Part shown: piece after piece, positions 10,757 through 22,079 of the stretch
Layout: every line of letters begins with the position of its first letter
Position numbering within the stretch: position 1 is the stretch's first letter
From: Rapana venosa
Lineage: Eukaryota > Mollusca > Gastropoda > Neogastropoda > Muricidae
Length of the DNA stretch: 64,000 nucleotides
Reading direction: 5' to 3'
Assembly: GCA_028751875.1 (NCBI GenBank)
Contig: CM054143.1
Span: 65,007,269-65,071,268 of the forward strand
Program-made: the position numbers and the translations under genes
The notes under the pieces: generated by a model
Told to the model about the DNA's origin: nothing
Database searches by the model: none
Seen by the model: only the letters and a program-made list of their open reading frames with translations

Positions 10757-11132
10757 GCCATTTTCAGTCACAGCAGACTTCTCTGCCTGAAATTCTGGCA
10801 ACTCATGTGGGAGAGGGCCCCCTCACCACAAGTGCAGCGCCACCCATTATTCTATAATTATCTGTTTTCCTACCTGTATGTCTGTGCATCTGTTTCCATA
10901 CCAGAGTGGATTTTTCTACTCATGATTTTGCCAGGGAAATCTCTCCTGTTGCCGTAGATATTCTTCCGTGTGCTGAATATGCGCTGCACACGGGACCTTT
11001 GTTTGTTGACAAGCATCCAGACCACTACTCAAGGTCTAGTGCTGTTGATGGTGAAAAGGCTCAGTTTTAGAACAGGGTTCAAAACCCCAACTACTCACCT
11101 TCCAGACAGGTGCACAACTTCTAAACCCCTGA
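10757..11132 (-). mobile_element. tRNA-derived SINE, family S4
   Basis: Shares with 51795-52166 the blocks CACAAG.GCAGCGCCACC, ATTTTGCCAGGGA (reverse sense) and GCACACGGGAC, with the TCCAGACCACTACTCA block. The tRNA-like head on the minus strand ends in GTTTTGAACCCTG, a B-box relic. Confidence 0.65.
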
Positions 11133-12360
11133 TTGTGTTTATACATCCTCTCTGAAGATGAACTGCGGCAACCTTAATAATGGTGGGAAAACAGTAACAT
11201 AAACAAAACTCTGACGATGATTAAGCCCGGAGTTCTTGCCAAAGAAAACAAAAAGGGAGAAGGAAAACTGAAAGGCATGATGGCCTGTAAACAAGGCCGC
11301 TATCTTGGATGGGAGAAGCCTGCAGATTGAATCTAGTTTGACACTGTAGGGTCCCTCTGGCTGGTGGCCTTAAGGTGGCCAAACATTGATGAGTTCCCTG
11401 TGGACTTCTGACCCTGAGGAAGCAACGTGACGAATCTGCGTATGGGTTTGGGCACAGAGCTGGAGATGAGCGGCACGGGAGCAGCAGGATAAGAACACTA
11501 CTGAAGATGAAGGAGCAGCACACACACAAACAAAAAGAAAAACAACAAGTCTGCTCTGACAGGGAACTTTCAGGCCCCATTGCAGGCCCTGAGGGGCGGG
11601 CAATCTGGGTGCTGCTCTTTTGGCTGAAAAATAAAGAGCGCCCCCTCCCCCCCCCCGCCACATATTATGCCATTAATAAAGATGATGTTTTCTTTCATAC
11701 CTGCGGGAAGTGTACAGACAACAATAACAAAGATTTACGTGTTGACTGTCATGATGACATGATGTGTTTTATTCTTGACAGCAGGTATCACAAAATACCA
11801 AAACATGATGAATGCATAATGACTACCACATTTCATGACACACTTCCGGATATACTCCTCATGCCAGTTTCTTTTAAAACATGTTACAGCGTGTTGCATC
11901 ATTCATTTTGAAATGTTCATTAAATTATTCGTGCAGTATACAGGAAAGAATCATAAACTGGCTTTACAGCATCAACAAAAATAATCAGAAATCATTTTCA
12001 AGCATAATCTGGAAGTCCATTACACCCACAATTGAACTTACTCCAGGGAACAACATAAAACAGAAAGCAAACAAAACGTCACAACACAAACATGCACACA
12101 GTCAAATGATAGCACAGTTAGTATCAAAAGCAATTGATAGGAACACCAAAGAAACATACTGCAGTCGATTAGAAAATCGGCGAACTGTTGCATGGTGTCC
12201 ATGTGGTACGCGCCACCCATCTTCAGACCTCTTCCAGCTGGGCCGGCTGAACAGACAGACACCCAGGAACGCTGTGATGCTGCCCACCCGGGGTGGGGTG
12301 TGATCTCACGGGCAGAGCAGACCCCAAACTAATGCGCAGAGAAACCTGCCGCCATCGTAA
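11133..12360. other. No supported gene
   Basis: Mixed single-copy-looking sequence. Several ORFs of 60-146 codons occur on both strands, but none shows a recognisable domain or paired splice sites. A short poly-C lies at about 11645-11656. Confidence 0.5.
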
Positions 12361-12370
12361 GTGGCACACA

Positions 12371-12487
12371 ATGAAACACGGTGCACTGCAACACACCACG
12401 ATGCACTGCAACACACCAGAACACACCACGATGCACTGCAACACACCAGAACACACCACGATGCACTGCAACACACCAGAACACAAC
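12371..12487. repeat. 30-bp tandem repeat, about 4 units
   Basis: Exact 30-bp period with the unit core CACGATGCACTGCAACACAC. The first unit is shorter by one internal block. Confidence 0.9.
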
Positions 12488-12589
12488 GCGGTCGTCAGCA
12501 TCAGCAGTCCCTTAACCCAGATGAAGGCTGGGAGGCATGCCGGACACACTGGTTGACAACAGGCTGACCCGTCTGTCTTCAGCCTTTCA

Positions 12590-12722
12590 CAGCAACAGCA
12601 CGACAGCCATGTCCAGGCCGTGTGGTCCAGTCTGTGATGGTAGTTCTGCATCATCAACAGCAACAGCACGACAGCCATGTCCAGGCCGTGTGGTCCTGTC
12701 TGTGATGTCAGTTCTGCATCAT
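12590..12722. repeat. 68-bp direct duplication
   Basis: Two tandem copies begin CAGCAACAGCACGACAGCCA at 12590 and 12658 and differ at only a few bases. They adjoin the degraded LINE tail at 12722. Confidence 0.85.
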
Positions 12723-12870
12723 CCAGGTCTTCCTCTGTCTGTCTGCCCCCGCTGCCTCTTCCTCCCTCAAGTGTTCCCTGAAGGACAGTCTTGGTAAGAG
12801 AGTGATGACACGTGACGTGACCAAACCACGCCAGCTTCCTCCTCTTTCTGACAACAGCTGCTGTGGCCCA
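12722..12870 (-). pseudogene. LINE ORF2 C-terminal remnant
   Basis: The minus strand reads KRRKLAWFGHVT, then KTVLQGTLEGG and, after a frame change, RQRKTW. This is the same basic C-terminal block as in the element at 3045-3968 (KRKLKWYGHVTR, KTVLQGT). The sequence is frameshifted and truncated on both sides. Confidence 0.75.
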
Positions 12871-13119
12871 GCTTTCACGATTATCACCTCTTGCCACACT
12901 GACTGGCTGGTCCTGGTCCTGCAGGAGATGTGTAGAGGCCTTCTGAATGATTACTTTCGAAGGCTGGGATTTTCAATTTGCTATACAATACAATACACTA
13001 TCTACAACAGAGGAAGATCACAGGAAATGTTTACCCAAAGGAACGGTAAGCTGAATAAACATGCACGCTCCAACGAGACCACAGAAGTTTCCACAAAAAT
13101 AATGCAAAGAAATGGAAGC

Positions 13120-13680
13120 ATACTTTAACAATGATAACTGTCTTTGGTGTTCAAAAAACGAAAAAATACAAAATATGCCCCCCCCCCCCCCCGAAAAACC
13201 CACTACCACCAACAAAAAACAACTCAACAAAAAACAAAGAAGAACCCCCTAACAAGCACTCACAGAAATTCTATCCAATAACAGAGTAAAAAGCCAAGCA
13301 AGACGTGGGTATAATTATATTATGTGTGCAACCACCAGTCTCCTCTGACTTCACATGCTTTTGTCAGTGCTTTTCTCTTACTCCTCCTCTCACACAATAC
13401 TTCTTTTGATGACTGCTTTTTTTTTTCTTTTTTTTTTTGGTAGAAATAAAAAATAATGCAACAAGAGTATACATTCAAAATGGCCTACCATCACAAAAAA
13501 TAAATACCAAATAAAATGTCCTATTACCAAAGAATAAATATTTCATAACAAACAGTTTCTTACAAAAAAGGCTCTCATTAGAACATACCTAGCTTTTGCT
13601 TTTCCTACAGCCCTCAGACCTGACACAGGTTGGTTATCAAACTGTCTACAGATGACAGTTCAAGTCTCTCAGTTCTACAC
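13120..13680. other. AT-rich stretch, nothing recognised
   Basis: Contains a 15-nt poly-C at about 13179-13193 and a T-rich run near 13420. No exon or known repeat is visible. Confidence 0.5.
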
Positions 13681-13685
13681 ATCTG

Positions 13686-14036
13686 TGGACGGACATCATA
13701 GCTGAGTGGTTAAGACTGTCTGACTTCAACCCCATATGTCCATGGAGTAGTGGGTTTGAATCAAGGATGGGGATTTTTTACAATCTCCCAGGTCAACTCA
13801 AGTGCAAACCTGCCAGTGCCTCAATTCCTTTAGTGTGTATATACACATGATGCAGAAGATCAGATATGCACATTAAAGGTGCTGTCATTCATGTCAGCGT
13901 ATGATGGGCTATGGAAACACGATCACATCAGCTACATCCCTGAAGTTGGAGCGCAGCTACCTTCATGGTAGGCAAAAACGGTTGCATACGCAAAATCTCA
14001 CCATTGGTGAACCCTAGGGCTCTAGCCAAAGAACAG
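13686..14036 (+). mobile_element. tRNA-derived SINE, family S2, longest copy
   Basis: Head CATAGCTGAGTGGTTAAGAC (A box) and AGTGGGTTTGAATCAAGG (B box), then CAATCTCCCAGGTCAACTCA, CAAACCTGCCAGTGCCTCAA and GCAGAAGATCAGATATGCAC. The 3' end has AAAACGGTTGCATACGCAAA. This is the only copy in the window with head, body and tail all clear. Confidence 0.8.
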
Positions 14037-14700
14037 GGGGAAAAACAACAACAACAAAAAACAAAGACCCCCCCACGCATTAGTGTCATAATTATGCAAG
14101 GCCAGCCATGGCTGACAATGATGGAGCTCCTCTTCCTCGCTCGGCTCAAGGATGGGTTTCTGGAGGAGGTCCAACACCTCTCATGGAAAGGACAGGTTGT
14201 CTGCCTGGCCAAGACTCCCCCACTTGTCGTGGAGACTTGGAGTCCTGGGTCTGTCTTTACCCCGTAAGGAAGAGAAGATCTCTGGAGTTAGCGTAACTAC
14301 AACATGGCGTCTTTAGAGGAAGAAAAACCCCAGGTAGTACAGGAATAAGAGACATAAAAATGAAGGAGTCTAAACTGGGATCTAGGACTTAGGAATTGCA
14401 TAAAAACCTCCACACCTCATGATGTGATCGCATTCAACAAAGAAATACAATGAACAAACAATACCTTGCGAACAGTCAGTTAGTCAACATCCAAAGTGAA
14501 GCCATGAAAAACTGTAAATATCTATTCAACACATGAAAACACTGAATGGCCATTCCTTAAGAACTGTGATACACCACAGAAGAAATGAGATGATCATTTC
14601 AGCAATTAAAAACTGAAAAGGAAATCATTATCACTTTCCAGTAATCAACTTGGTTAGTTTGGGTTTACTGTCTCCACTAAAATAGGACATACCATTTAAA
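14037..14700. other. No supported gene
   Basis: An open stretch at about 14100-14290 on both strands has above-average GC, but I recognise no domain and no convincing splice pair. Confidence 0.45.
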
Positions 14701-14712
14701 AACATTTCAGCG

Positions 14713-14778
14713 TATGAATAAAATCTAGTCAAACATTCACAGTGAATGAATAAAATCTAGTCAAACATTCACAGTGAT
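14713..14778. repeat. Short tandem duplication
   Basis: AATAAAATCTAGTCAAACAT followed by TCACAGTGA occurs twice in direct succession. Confidence 0.85.
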
Positions 14779-15357
14779 ATTCGTTGGAAAAAATCGGGAT
14801 TTAAAAAATAATGACATTTCATCAGTGTCTCCAATATCACCAGACATACTTTAGACATATCTTTTTCACTGTGTGGGATACCCTATTTTTTCATCACGTA
14901 TAGGCAAATAACGATTAAAAAATCAGACATGTCTTAACTTTCATTTGAATGACAATGCTAAGAGAAAACATATTCCCAAATACTCATTGGAGGCAGGGGT
15001 GGGGTGGGGGTGCAAGTTGAGGGACTAAGTTATCTTCAGTTACATAGAATTTAAGGAAATCTGCCTTCGCTGATGCTAAGAAGTTTAGCTATACTACAAT
15101 CTATGGACAGCAGTTTTGCAAAGAAAATGTTTCAAGATGAATATAATTATACAAATAACCTCCCAGTTATGATTTCTCAAAATCTTGAAACAGTACTATA
15201 CAGTTAACAACAAAGACCCCCCCCCCCAACAAAAAATCCATGGCACAATGAATAACAAATCTTATCGCAAAACATCGCTGCCTGCAACCTATTCCAAACT
15301 TAAATTAACTTAAACTTAAACTGACGCTGTGTTATTGTATTGTACACCGCTTTATGT

Positions 15358-15627
15358 TGTGGCAGATTTATCTCTGTGACATTCAGGTGATCTTCCCGGG
15401 GAGAGTGCATAGCCACAAGAGCAGCGACACCCTTCTTTTTTTTCTTTTCCTGTCTTCAACTGTATTTCCTCCCTCTCAGGATGGCTTTTTTCTACAGAAT
15501 TTTGCCAGGGACAACTCTTGTTGCCATGGATTCTTGTATGTGAGCTAGGAGGGAGGGGCGGGGGTTCGGGCACAAAGAGGGATTGAACCCAGATCTAATC
15601 TGGACTTTTCGGTTTCTAGACCACAGC
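15358..15627 (-). mobile_element. tRNA-derived SINE, family S4, partial
   Basis: Carries CCACAAGAGCAGCGACACC, GCCAGGGACAACTCTTGTTG and GATTGAACCCAGAT (B-box relic on the minus strand), matching 51795-52166. The middle of the element is deleted. Confidence 0.65.
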
Positions 15628-15679
15628 AACAATGATGACAATGCTGACAACAGAACGACGGGACTACCTGCCCTACCCC

Positions 15680-15906
15680 TATGAAGCAGAAGAAGCAGAA
15701 GAAGAAGAAGAAGGAGAAGAAGAAGGGGAAGAGAAAGAAGAAGAAGAAGAAAGAAGAAGAAGAAGAAGAAGAGAAGAAGAAGAATGAGAGAAGAAGAAGA
15801 ATGAGAAGAAGAATGAGAAGAAGAAGGAGAAGCAGCAGCAGAAGCAGACGAAGAAGCAGACGAAGAAGCAGCAGAAGCAGAAGAAGAAGGAGAAGCAGAA
15901 GCAGAG
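15680..15906. repeat. (GAA)n / (AGC) purine array
   Basis: Long imperfect GAA array with AGCAG interspersions near its end. Low complexity, non-coding. Confidence 0.9.
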
Positions 15907-16017
15907 CTGGAGAAAACCTAGCCATCCTTCTCACCACCTTTCAGTTCCAGTTCACAGCATGACGCTTCAGCCAGCCACAGTCAGGCAGTGAATCCCAGAG
16001 TCATTCAAAATGGGATC

Positions 16018-16490
16018 CATGATGATGATGATGATGGATGATATCAATAATAATGATGATGATGATTATCATGATGATGATATTAATGATAATGACAACA
16101 ATGATAATAATAATGAAGAAGAATAAAAATAATAATGATGATGATGATTTATGTGATGGTGGTGATAGTAGTTATAGTAATAGCAGTAGTAGTAGCAGCA
16201 GCAGCACTTGCAGAAGTAGTAGTAGCAGTAGTTGTCGTAGTAGCAGTAGTTGTAGTAGTAGTAGTGGTCATCATCGTAGTAGCAGTAGTAATGGTAAGAG
16301 TTGTAGAGGTGGGGGTGGTAGTAGTAATAGTGGTAGTGGTGGTGGTGGTGGAAGTGATAGCAGTAGTGGTAGTAGTAACAGTAATGGTAGTAGCGATGGT
16401 GGTGATGGTAGTGCTCTTGGCGGTGATCTTCTAATGGCGGTGATTATTTTCTAATGGTGGTGATTATTTTCTAATGGCGGTGATTTTCTC
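16018..16490. repeat. Trinucleotide array: GAT/AAT then AGT/GGT, with a 20-bp repeat
   Basis: GAT and AAT units (16018-16155) change into TAG/GTA/GGT units (16156-16425). Three copies of a 20-bp TAATGGCGGTGATTATTTTC unit close the array. Confidence 0.9.
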
Positions 16491-16635
16491 TCTCCTTCAC
16501 GGGAGAATTCAGTTGACTGAAAGAACAGACTGCAGCCTCCCTCACACATGAGGGGACATAACCCTGACAATGTGTCAAAACCATGACATGACATGACGTT
16601 TCCCTGGGGAAAAAGGGCAGCAGCAGGACATCCCC

Positions 16636-16917
16636 GAGTCGTGATGTGGCCTCTCCCCCCCCCCTACAGTGTCAGAAGTCATGATGTGGATGTGGCCTCC
16701 CCCTACAGTGTCAGAAGTCATGATGTGGCCTCCCCCTACAGTGTCAGAAGTCATGATGTGGCCTCCCCCTACAGTGTCAAAAGTCATGATGTGGCCTACA
16801 GTGTCAGAAGTCATGATGTGGCCTCTCCCTACAGTGTCAGAAGTCATGATGTGGCCTCCCCCTACAGTGACAGAAGTCATGATGTGGATGTGGCCTGCCC
16901 CCTACAGTGTCAGAAGT
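16636..16917. repeat. 33-bp minisatellite, about 8 units
   Basis: The unit contains CCTACAGTGTCAGAAGTCAT and GATGTGGCC. Variants of 27 and 39 bp arise from loss or gain of GATGTG. As 33 is a multiple of three, both strands stay open with an 11-residue periodicity, an artefact of the repeat. Confidence 0.9.
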
Positions 16918-17279
16918 TGCAGGCTGAAGCAGTGGCTGGAAGGGGGCTCCTGCTCTGCAGTCTTCTGTTGCCCACACCTCGCTGGTGTTGCTGCTGCCTG
17001 TCGCCTGTCCTCCCACACAAGCCCACCCCTGACAATGCTCAGACCCCACCTAGAATGACTCTGTCCTGTCGATTCACTCCTGACGCTGCATGACTGAAGA
17101 GCCCTTGAGTTGGGAGTGAAAGCCTGTGAGAATGGCGTTGAGACAGGAAGACAGTCGCAAAGGTATGAGGGATCAACAGCCAAACCTTAACACAAGTAAG
17201 TACAGAACCACATGCACACAGGACCTCTCCCCCCCGCCCCCCCACAACCCCATGTCCCAGCACATTTAAGAACAAGAAA

Positions 17280-18110
17280 ACACCCCCAACAAACAGTGTA
17301 CAATGATTAAGTCAGTTAGGAAAAAGTGTTCTGTATTATTTTTTAAAATTCAATTACTTTGTTTAAAAATTTCATCTTCAATAACAAAAACTGTAAATAT
17401 TTAAAAAGTAACAAAGAGAAATACTTTCACAAATTCTTTCTCAGAAGAAATGATATTCAGAAAGCAGAACAAAGGTATATTGCTCATTCACACGAGGAAT
17501 GACAGATAGTGTAGTATGAGAAAGACACTTCTTCATGAGAAAATTACGACATTTAGAGATAGCAAGTCTAATGGACGGCATTGTACATCTCTCCATAAAA
17601 GACATAATGCCATGAACACGCTGTTATCTCCCTTCCTTCCACACCAATGCTAGATCTTTAAAAAAAATCTGAACCATCTGAACTAATCATGACCCCTCTC
17701 AATTCTTTCTTCTTCTTTTCCTTCTAAACTGAATTTGCACTATAATAGATAATAAGAAAATGAACTTTATTCTGTACTCTTTCTTCATAAGTTCTAGACA
17801 AAAACTAGAAGGCAGGAAATAAACGGACTTTTTAAAATCATCCACTGACTTCTGGTCAGTTTCTTGGTCTCACAAACTGGAGAAAGAGCTGATGATAACA
17901 GTGGCCACAAGAAATTCAGGTGGACTCCACATCACAAGCATCTCATCTACGTCATAGCAAATTACATTTAAGACGTTGATTCATGTCGGATTCTGACTAA
18001 CTTTTATAAGATAAACAAAAAGAGCACAGGATTGATGCTAAATATAATAGGATTTACAAAGCCACCAGACTCATACCTACCAGTGAACAGATTCCTCTGC
18101 ACTCCGGGAC
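17280..18110. other. AT-rich intergenic or intronic stretch
   Basis: No exon, RNA gene or repeat recognised. Confidence 0.5.
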
Positions 18111-18126
18111 TTTTCCACAGAATATG

Positions 18127-18149
18127 ACCCCCCCCCCCCCCCCCCCCCT
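18127..18149. repeat. Poly-C tract
   Basis: Over 20 consecutive C. Confidence 0.9.
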
Positions 18150-18244
18150 TCCTTCCTTTCAGCATCTGTTCTCTCTGTTCTGTTCTTCTAGCTTTTTCTG
18201 CAGCATGGAAACTCCCTGGATACATGGACATTATGTTACAGTCA

Positions 18245-18630
18245 GAGGGGACGGGGGTGCCTAGTGGTCAGAGCGCTGCCCTCATGATGTGACAGCCCGG
18301 GACTGAGCCACCACAGAAGTGCCTGCCTGGTTTAGGGAATGCTGCCCTGCAGCTAGCATCACCACCTGCTCCACTCCCCATACAGCTCTTCAAATGATCA
18401 GACGTCTGCACTTCAGCAGAACATGGTTCACCAACTGTATAACCTGATGCGCTGGTAAACCCTTGGGTGCATACTGAGCCATTTCCTGCGTTTGCTGCTT
18501 AGTTTAGTCCGACAACACTGACTGCATCACTGATCTTCAATGTTGCCATGATCTGACTGCCTACCTACCCTAGGTCCTATACCAACACAGCAGTATAATC
18601 GTCATTATTATTAGTAGTACTATTGTTTAT
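18245..18630 (+). mobile_element. tRNA-derived SINE, family S7
   Basis: Starts GGGGACGGGGGTGCCTAGTG with GTCAGAGCGCTGCC (A box region), then a B-box-like CCCGGGACTGAGCC at the right spacing. After about 250 bp of body it ends in an ATT-rich tail (18604-18630). Single copy in the window, so family identity rests on the head alone. Confidence 0.5.
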
Positions 18631-18689
18631 ATTATTATTGTTATCTTTTATACAAAGATTAAATTCTTATAGTCTGCATGTGTAATTTA

Positions 18690-18745
18690 CATGGAATTAA
18701 GGCACTGGCAGGCTTGCATAAGATATACTCTAGGAGATTTTGCTG
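18690..18745 (-). mobile_element. SINE family S2 fragment
   Basis: AAGGCACTGGCAGGCTTGCA and CTAGGAGATTTT correspond to the reverse complement of the S2 mid-body. Confidence 0.45.
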
Positions 18746-18857
18746 TTGTTTTTAATGCCATCCTTAATCATAGCTTGTTGCACAGTGAACATCCAAACAA
18801 ATAACGTAACAAACAAGAAAAAATAAATATGTTTTGAGGTAAACAAACATGTTTATA

Positions 18858-19095
18858 CATACATACATACACAGGGTCTACTGACAGACAAACAGACAGA
18901 CAGGCAGGCAGGCAGGCAGACAGGCAGGCAGGCAGGCAGACGTACAGACAGGCAAACAGACATATAGACAGACAGACTCACTCTCTCAGGTAAAAGCTAA
19001 GGGTTTCTCCCCTAACGGTTGGCGAGCTAGTGACTACATAATTATGAACACACACACACATACACACACACATACACACAGATACAAACACACAT
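18858..19095. repeat. (ACAT)n, (CAGA/GGCA)n and (CA)n microsatellites
   Basis: Tetranucleotide arrays at 18858-18980, then a CA array at about 19050-19095 with ATAC interruptions. Confidence 0.85.
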
Positions 19096-19359
19096 GTAGA
19101 ATGACAAGGTTCACCCACATGACTGGCGAGACATACACTGCTTTTTTACTAAGGAAATCCAGGTGCTGAACAATGCACCGTTGTCCTCCTACTATCACAA
19201 AATGGTCTATGTAAACAGGAAATGTTTTAAAGAAACTGAATTTTTTTTAAAATGGTGACACTTTCGATATATTGAGCACACACAAAAACAAAAAAACCAG
19301 AAAATTCCTTCTCCCATTAAGTTTCATAGCAGAATAGGATTCTATGTCATTCCTCCTGT

Positions 19360-19490
19360 TTGGCTTTTATTTATTTATTTAAAATAATTATTATGCTTTC
19401 TTTTTCAGTCTCAGAAATTTTCTTCAAAATAAATTTGGGAGGGTGGAGAGAGAGGGGGAGGGGGAAAGGGGCATTCTCATTATTTTGGAG

Positions 19491-19525
<35 letters not shown>

Positions 19526-19710
19526 CTCCCCACTATCTTCATGTTACACAGAAAAGAGGATAGGATGTTGGCCATTTTGTTGTTGTAATTTTGGATTTTG
19601 GTGCATGCACGAATGTATGTATGAGGGGGCAGAGGGAAGGGGAGGGGGGCGGAAGCTGACAGGTACTGGCGAGTCAGGCTGCATTCCACGGCAAGCGCCG
19701 CCAGCGCCAC
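19360..19710 (-). other. Probable 3' UTR of the death-domain gene
   Basis: Follows the stop codon at 19711-19713. On the minus strand repeated AATAAA hexamers occur at about 19366-19378, after a CA microsatellite (GT on plus, 19494-19523). The polyadenylation site is inferred. No transcript evidence is available. Confidence 0.4.
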
Positions 19711-19985
19711 TCAGGGGGCGTCACTCAGCTGGTCGGCCAGGTCGCCGTGCCCCAGGTCGGCCAGCGCCTGGGCCAGCGCGCTGAGGGTGGCCGGGTGGGA
19801 CGTCTCCATCCACTTGCGCAGCATCTGGCGGTTCACTTCCTGCTGGCCCTCGGCGCGGAAGTCCAGGTAGACCTGGTCCAGGGAGGAGTCCACAAGGCCG
19901 AGTCGGCGCCCCAGGGAGCGCCAGTCCTTGGCCAGCCCCCTGCCCACCAGGGCCAGGTGCCGCTCCTCAGGCCTGGCCTGGCTTC
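19711..19985 (-). CDS. Terminal exon encoding a death domain (RIPK1/IMD-like gene, exon 3 of those seen)
   Basis: Minus-strand exon of 275 nt: an acceptor (CTGTGGGCAG, intron end 19986), 2 nt finishing a split codon, 90 codons and TGA at 19711-19713. The protein is one complete death domain of about 85 residues: RPEERHLALVGRGLAKDW (helix 1-2), RSLGRRLGLVDSSLDQV, DFRAEGQQEVNRQMLRKWME, then ATLSALAQALADLGHGDLAD. Conserved features are the Trp after KD, the RRLGL block, the QMLRKW block and the ATL..LA.AL..L...DLA helix pair, all typical of RIPK1, FADD-type and IMD death domains, which assemble signalling platforms in the cytosol. The phase-1 acceptor fits the phase-1 donor of the RHIM exon at 23683. 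It is very GC-rich beside AT-rich surroundings, as expected for conserved coding sequence. An extra small exon between the two cannot be excluded. Confidence 0.85.
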
Positions 19986-20085
19986 CTGCCCACAGGCGGC
20001 ACCCTGCGCTTGATCCCTCAGGCAGCGGAGCCAGGAGACCTGGTCCAGGGAGGGGGAGCAAGGGAGGAGCGGTGAACCCAGGACA

Positions 20086-20652
20086 GGGGGGAGCCTGAGG
20101 GACGCCGGTGATCACACAGGACCAGGGGGGAGCCATGAGGGACGCCTGGTCATACACACAGGACAGGGGGGAGCAATGGAGGCGCGTTGATACAACAGAC
20201 AGACAGGGGGGGAGCACATGGAGGGACGCCGGTGATACACACAGGACAGACAGGGGGGGAGCACATGGAGGGACGCCGGTGATACACACAGGACAGGGGG
20301 GGGAGCAATGGAGGGACGCGGTGATACACACAGGACAGGGGGGGGAGCACATGGAGGGACGCCGGTGATACACACAGGACAGGGGGGGGAGCAATGGAGG
20401 GACGCTGGTGATACACACAGGACAGGGGGGGGAGCAATGGAGGGACGCAGGTGATACACACAGGACAGACAGGGGGGGGAGCACATGGAGGGACGCCGGT
20501 GATACACACAGGACGACAGGGGGGGAGCACATGGAGGGACGCCGGTGATACACACAGGACAGGGGGGGGAGCAATGGAGGGACGCTGGTGATACACACAG
20601 GACAGACAGGGGGGGGAGCACATGGAGGGACGCCGGTGATACACACAGGACA
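20086..20652. repeat. 42-49-bp minisatellite, about 13 units, beside the death-domain exon
   Basis: The unit has GGGACGCCGGTGATACACAC, then AGGACAGACAGG, a G7-8 run and GAGCACATGGA. Units vary by presence of GACA and by CA versus nothing in GAGCACATG. Long open frames on the minus strand are repeat artefacts. It lies in the last intron of the death-domain gene, about 100 bp upstream of its acceptor, and supplies pyrimidine-rich sequence on the transcribed strand. Confidence 0.9.
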
Positions 20653-20997
20653 GAGGGGGGGGGGGGACAGCTTGGGGGATAGCCTGATGCGCTCCTGATC
20701 TGCTGACCCGGGGTTCCATTCCCGTTCAAGAGGATTTTTCTTCTAGAGTTAACATCAGTGCAGACTCCACTCTCCCAAAAAGTCTTTTAGATGAGACTAT
20801 AAACCGAGGTCCCGTGTGCAGACGCACGCAGAACATCTTGCGCATACGTTAAAACCCGTTCTGCTTTTTGGAAGAGTAGGCCATTGTGTGCCAGTGGGAA
20901 CGGATGACAAAATTTACAAAACTGCATACTCACAGAGACTGGATGAAAAAAAGCACACTAGTGCTTATTCCATTATCCTTGAAATAAAAGAATAAAA
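20653..20997 (+). mobile_element. tRNA-derived SINE, family S3, near full length
   Basis: Degraded head GGGGGATAGCCTGATGCGCT, B-box relic CGGGGTTCCATTCCCGTT, then GTTAACATCAGTGCAGACTC, AACATCTTGCGCATACGTTA, GTAGGCCATTGTGTG, GGGAACGGATGACAAAATTT and the tail AGTGCTTATTCCATTATCCT. Confidence 0.75.
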
Positions 20998-21216
20998 TAA
21001 TTAAAAAGATAAAGAAAGACAGGCCTAGCACCTATCTGTATGGCAGAGAGTGACAAAAGAGCTTGTGAAATAAACGGCACAAAACACAAATCCAGTCCCC
21101 AACCACCAAACCAATATGGATTTAAGCAATCATGCAGCAGATTTTTTTTTTTAATAAGGTGTCCTTGAAAAGATGCGTTTTGAGAAAATAATTTATTCAA
21201 ATTAAAAGTCTTACAG

Positions 21217-21440
21217 ACCAGTCACCTTGGTATAATGGTTAGTGCCTTGGGTTATGTACAGGAAGGTTGCAGGTTCAAATCCCACAAGAGGTATAGAGAT
21301 TCTTTTTACTATGGCCAGTTCCTATCCAGAGTGAGTTTGCTATGGGCTTTTTGGGAAGACTGGGACCACACAGTCAAGCTTCATCCATTTTACAAATGTG
21401 ATTTTGACAGCGTTGCTCAAATGACCTGACCAACACTGCA
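21217..21440 (+). mobile_element. tRNA-derived SINE, family S6
   Basis: Good polymerase III internal promoter: A box TGGTATAATGGTTAGTGCC and B box GGTTCAAATCCC with tRNA-like spacing. A body of about 150 bp with no match elsewhere in the window follows. The head does not fold as a full tRNA with a CCA-ready acceptor, so a functional tRNA gene is unlikely. Confidence 0.6.
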
Positions 21441-21483
21441 CATGTATGTATCTCTCGGGCCCGGTTAACACTGGGATATGTTA

Positions 21484-21536
21484 TGATAGGAAACATAGAG
21501 TACAGCGGTGATAGGAAACATAGAGTACAGTGGTAT
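21484..21536. repeat. 26-bp tandem duplication
   Basis: GATAGGAAACATAGAGTACA occurs twice in succession. Confidence 0.85.
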
Positions 21537-21797
21537 CACATAGTCACATGCACTTCCATACAGCATCACTGCATCCTCCTCCTCCTCACCACAGATCATT
21601 GCAATAAAAGAATGAAGAAAACTGTCTCTGATTCTGTGGCTGCTGTTTGGGGACCACACTGCCTGATGTAGAACAGACGTCTCTGCCTGGGTTATTCTCC
21701 TGCATTACCTGAACTTACACCTGCGTGTTGGATGTCTGCTGCTTTACTGGTACTTGAGAATCTTCATCACAGACAGTAGCAGCCTGCTAAAAGGTCA

Positions 21798-22076
21798 AGG
21801 TGTTCACCAAACCTATGTGGTTGTTGAGGAGCGAGGCGTCAGAGACCTCAGCTTCTCTGGAGCCAGCATATTGAGGGCGGCGCCCATCTCCTCTCCTTCG
21901 CCACTTTACCTTCCCTGACCCTAAACAGGAAGGTACCCATTTACAGCTGGGTGAACTGGGGGACTGTACTGAAGCCAAGATGCACAAATGGTCGCCCATC
22001 CACTTGGTAACCACGCTCAATGCTGATCTTAGCTTGGGGAAAGCGAGTGCTCTGACCACTGAGCTATCCCATCCTC
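21798..22076 (-). mobile_element. tRNA/5S hybrid SINE, family S1, near full length
   Basis: Minus-strand head GGATGGGATAGCTCAGTGGT, then the AGCGTGGTTACCAAGTGGAT block and the full body to the CATAGGT end. Abuts the 44-bp minisatellite at 22080. Confidence 0.8.
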
Positions 22077-22079
22077 TTA

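Noticed and set aside
13928..14296. Overlapping ORFs after the S2 SINE as a gene
   Set aside because: Part lies in the SINE; the rest has no domain, start context or splice pair.
15545..16454. Poly-Leu, poly-Lys/Arg and Ser-rich ORFs
   Set aside because: Triplet microsatellites translated in register.
19986..20729. Extension of the death-domain frame upstream into the 42-49-bp array (311-codon frame)
   Set aside because: The array encodes a degenerate Pro/Cys/Ser periodic peptide with varying unit length. A canonical acceptor at 19986 with matching phase explains the exon start better.
21217..21295. Functional tRNA gene
   Set aside because: Internal promoter boxes only; arms do not fold as a full cloverleaf by eye, and a SINE-like body follows.
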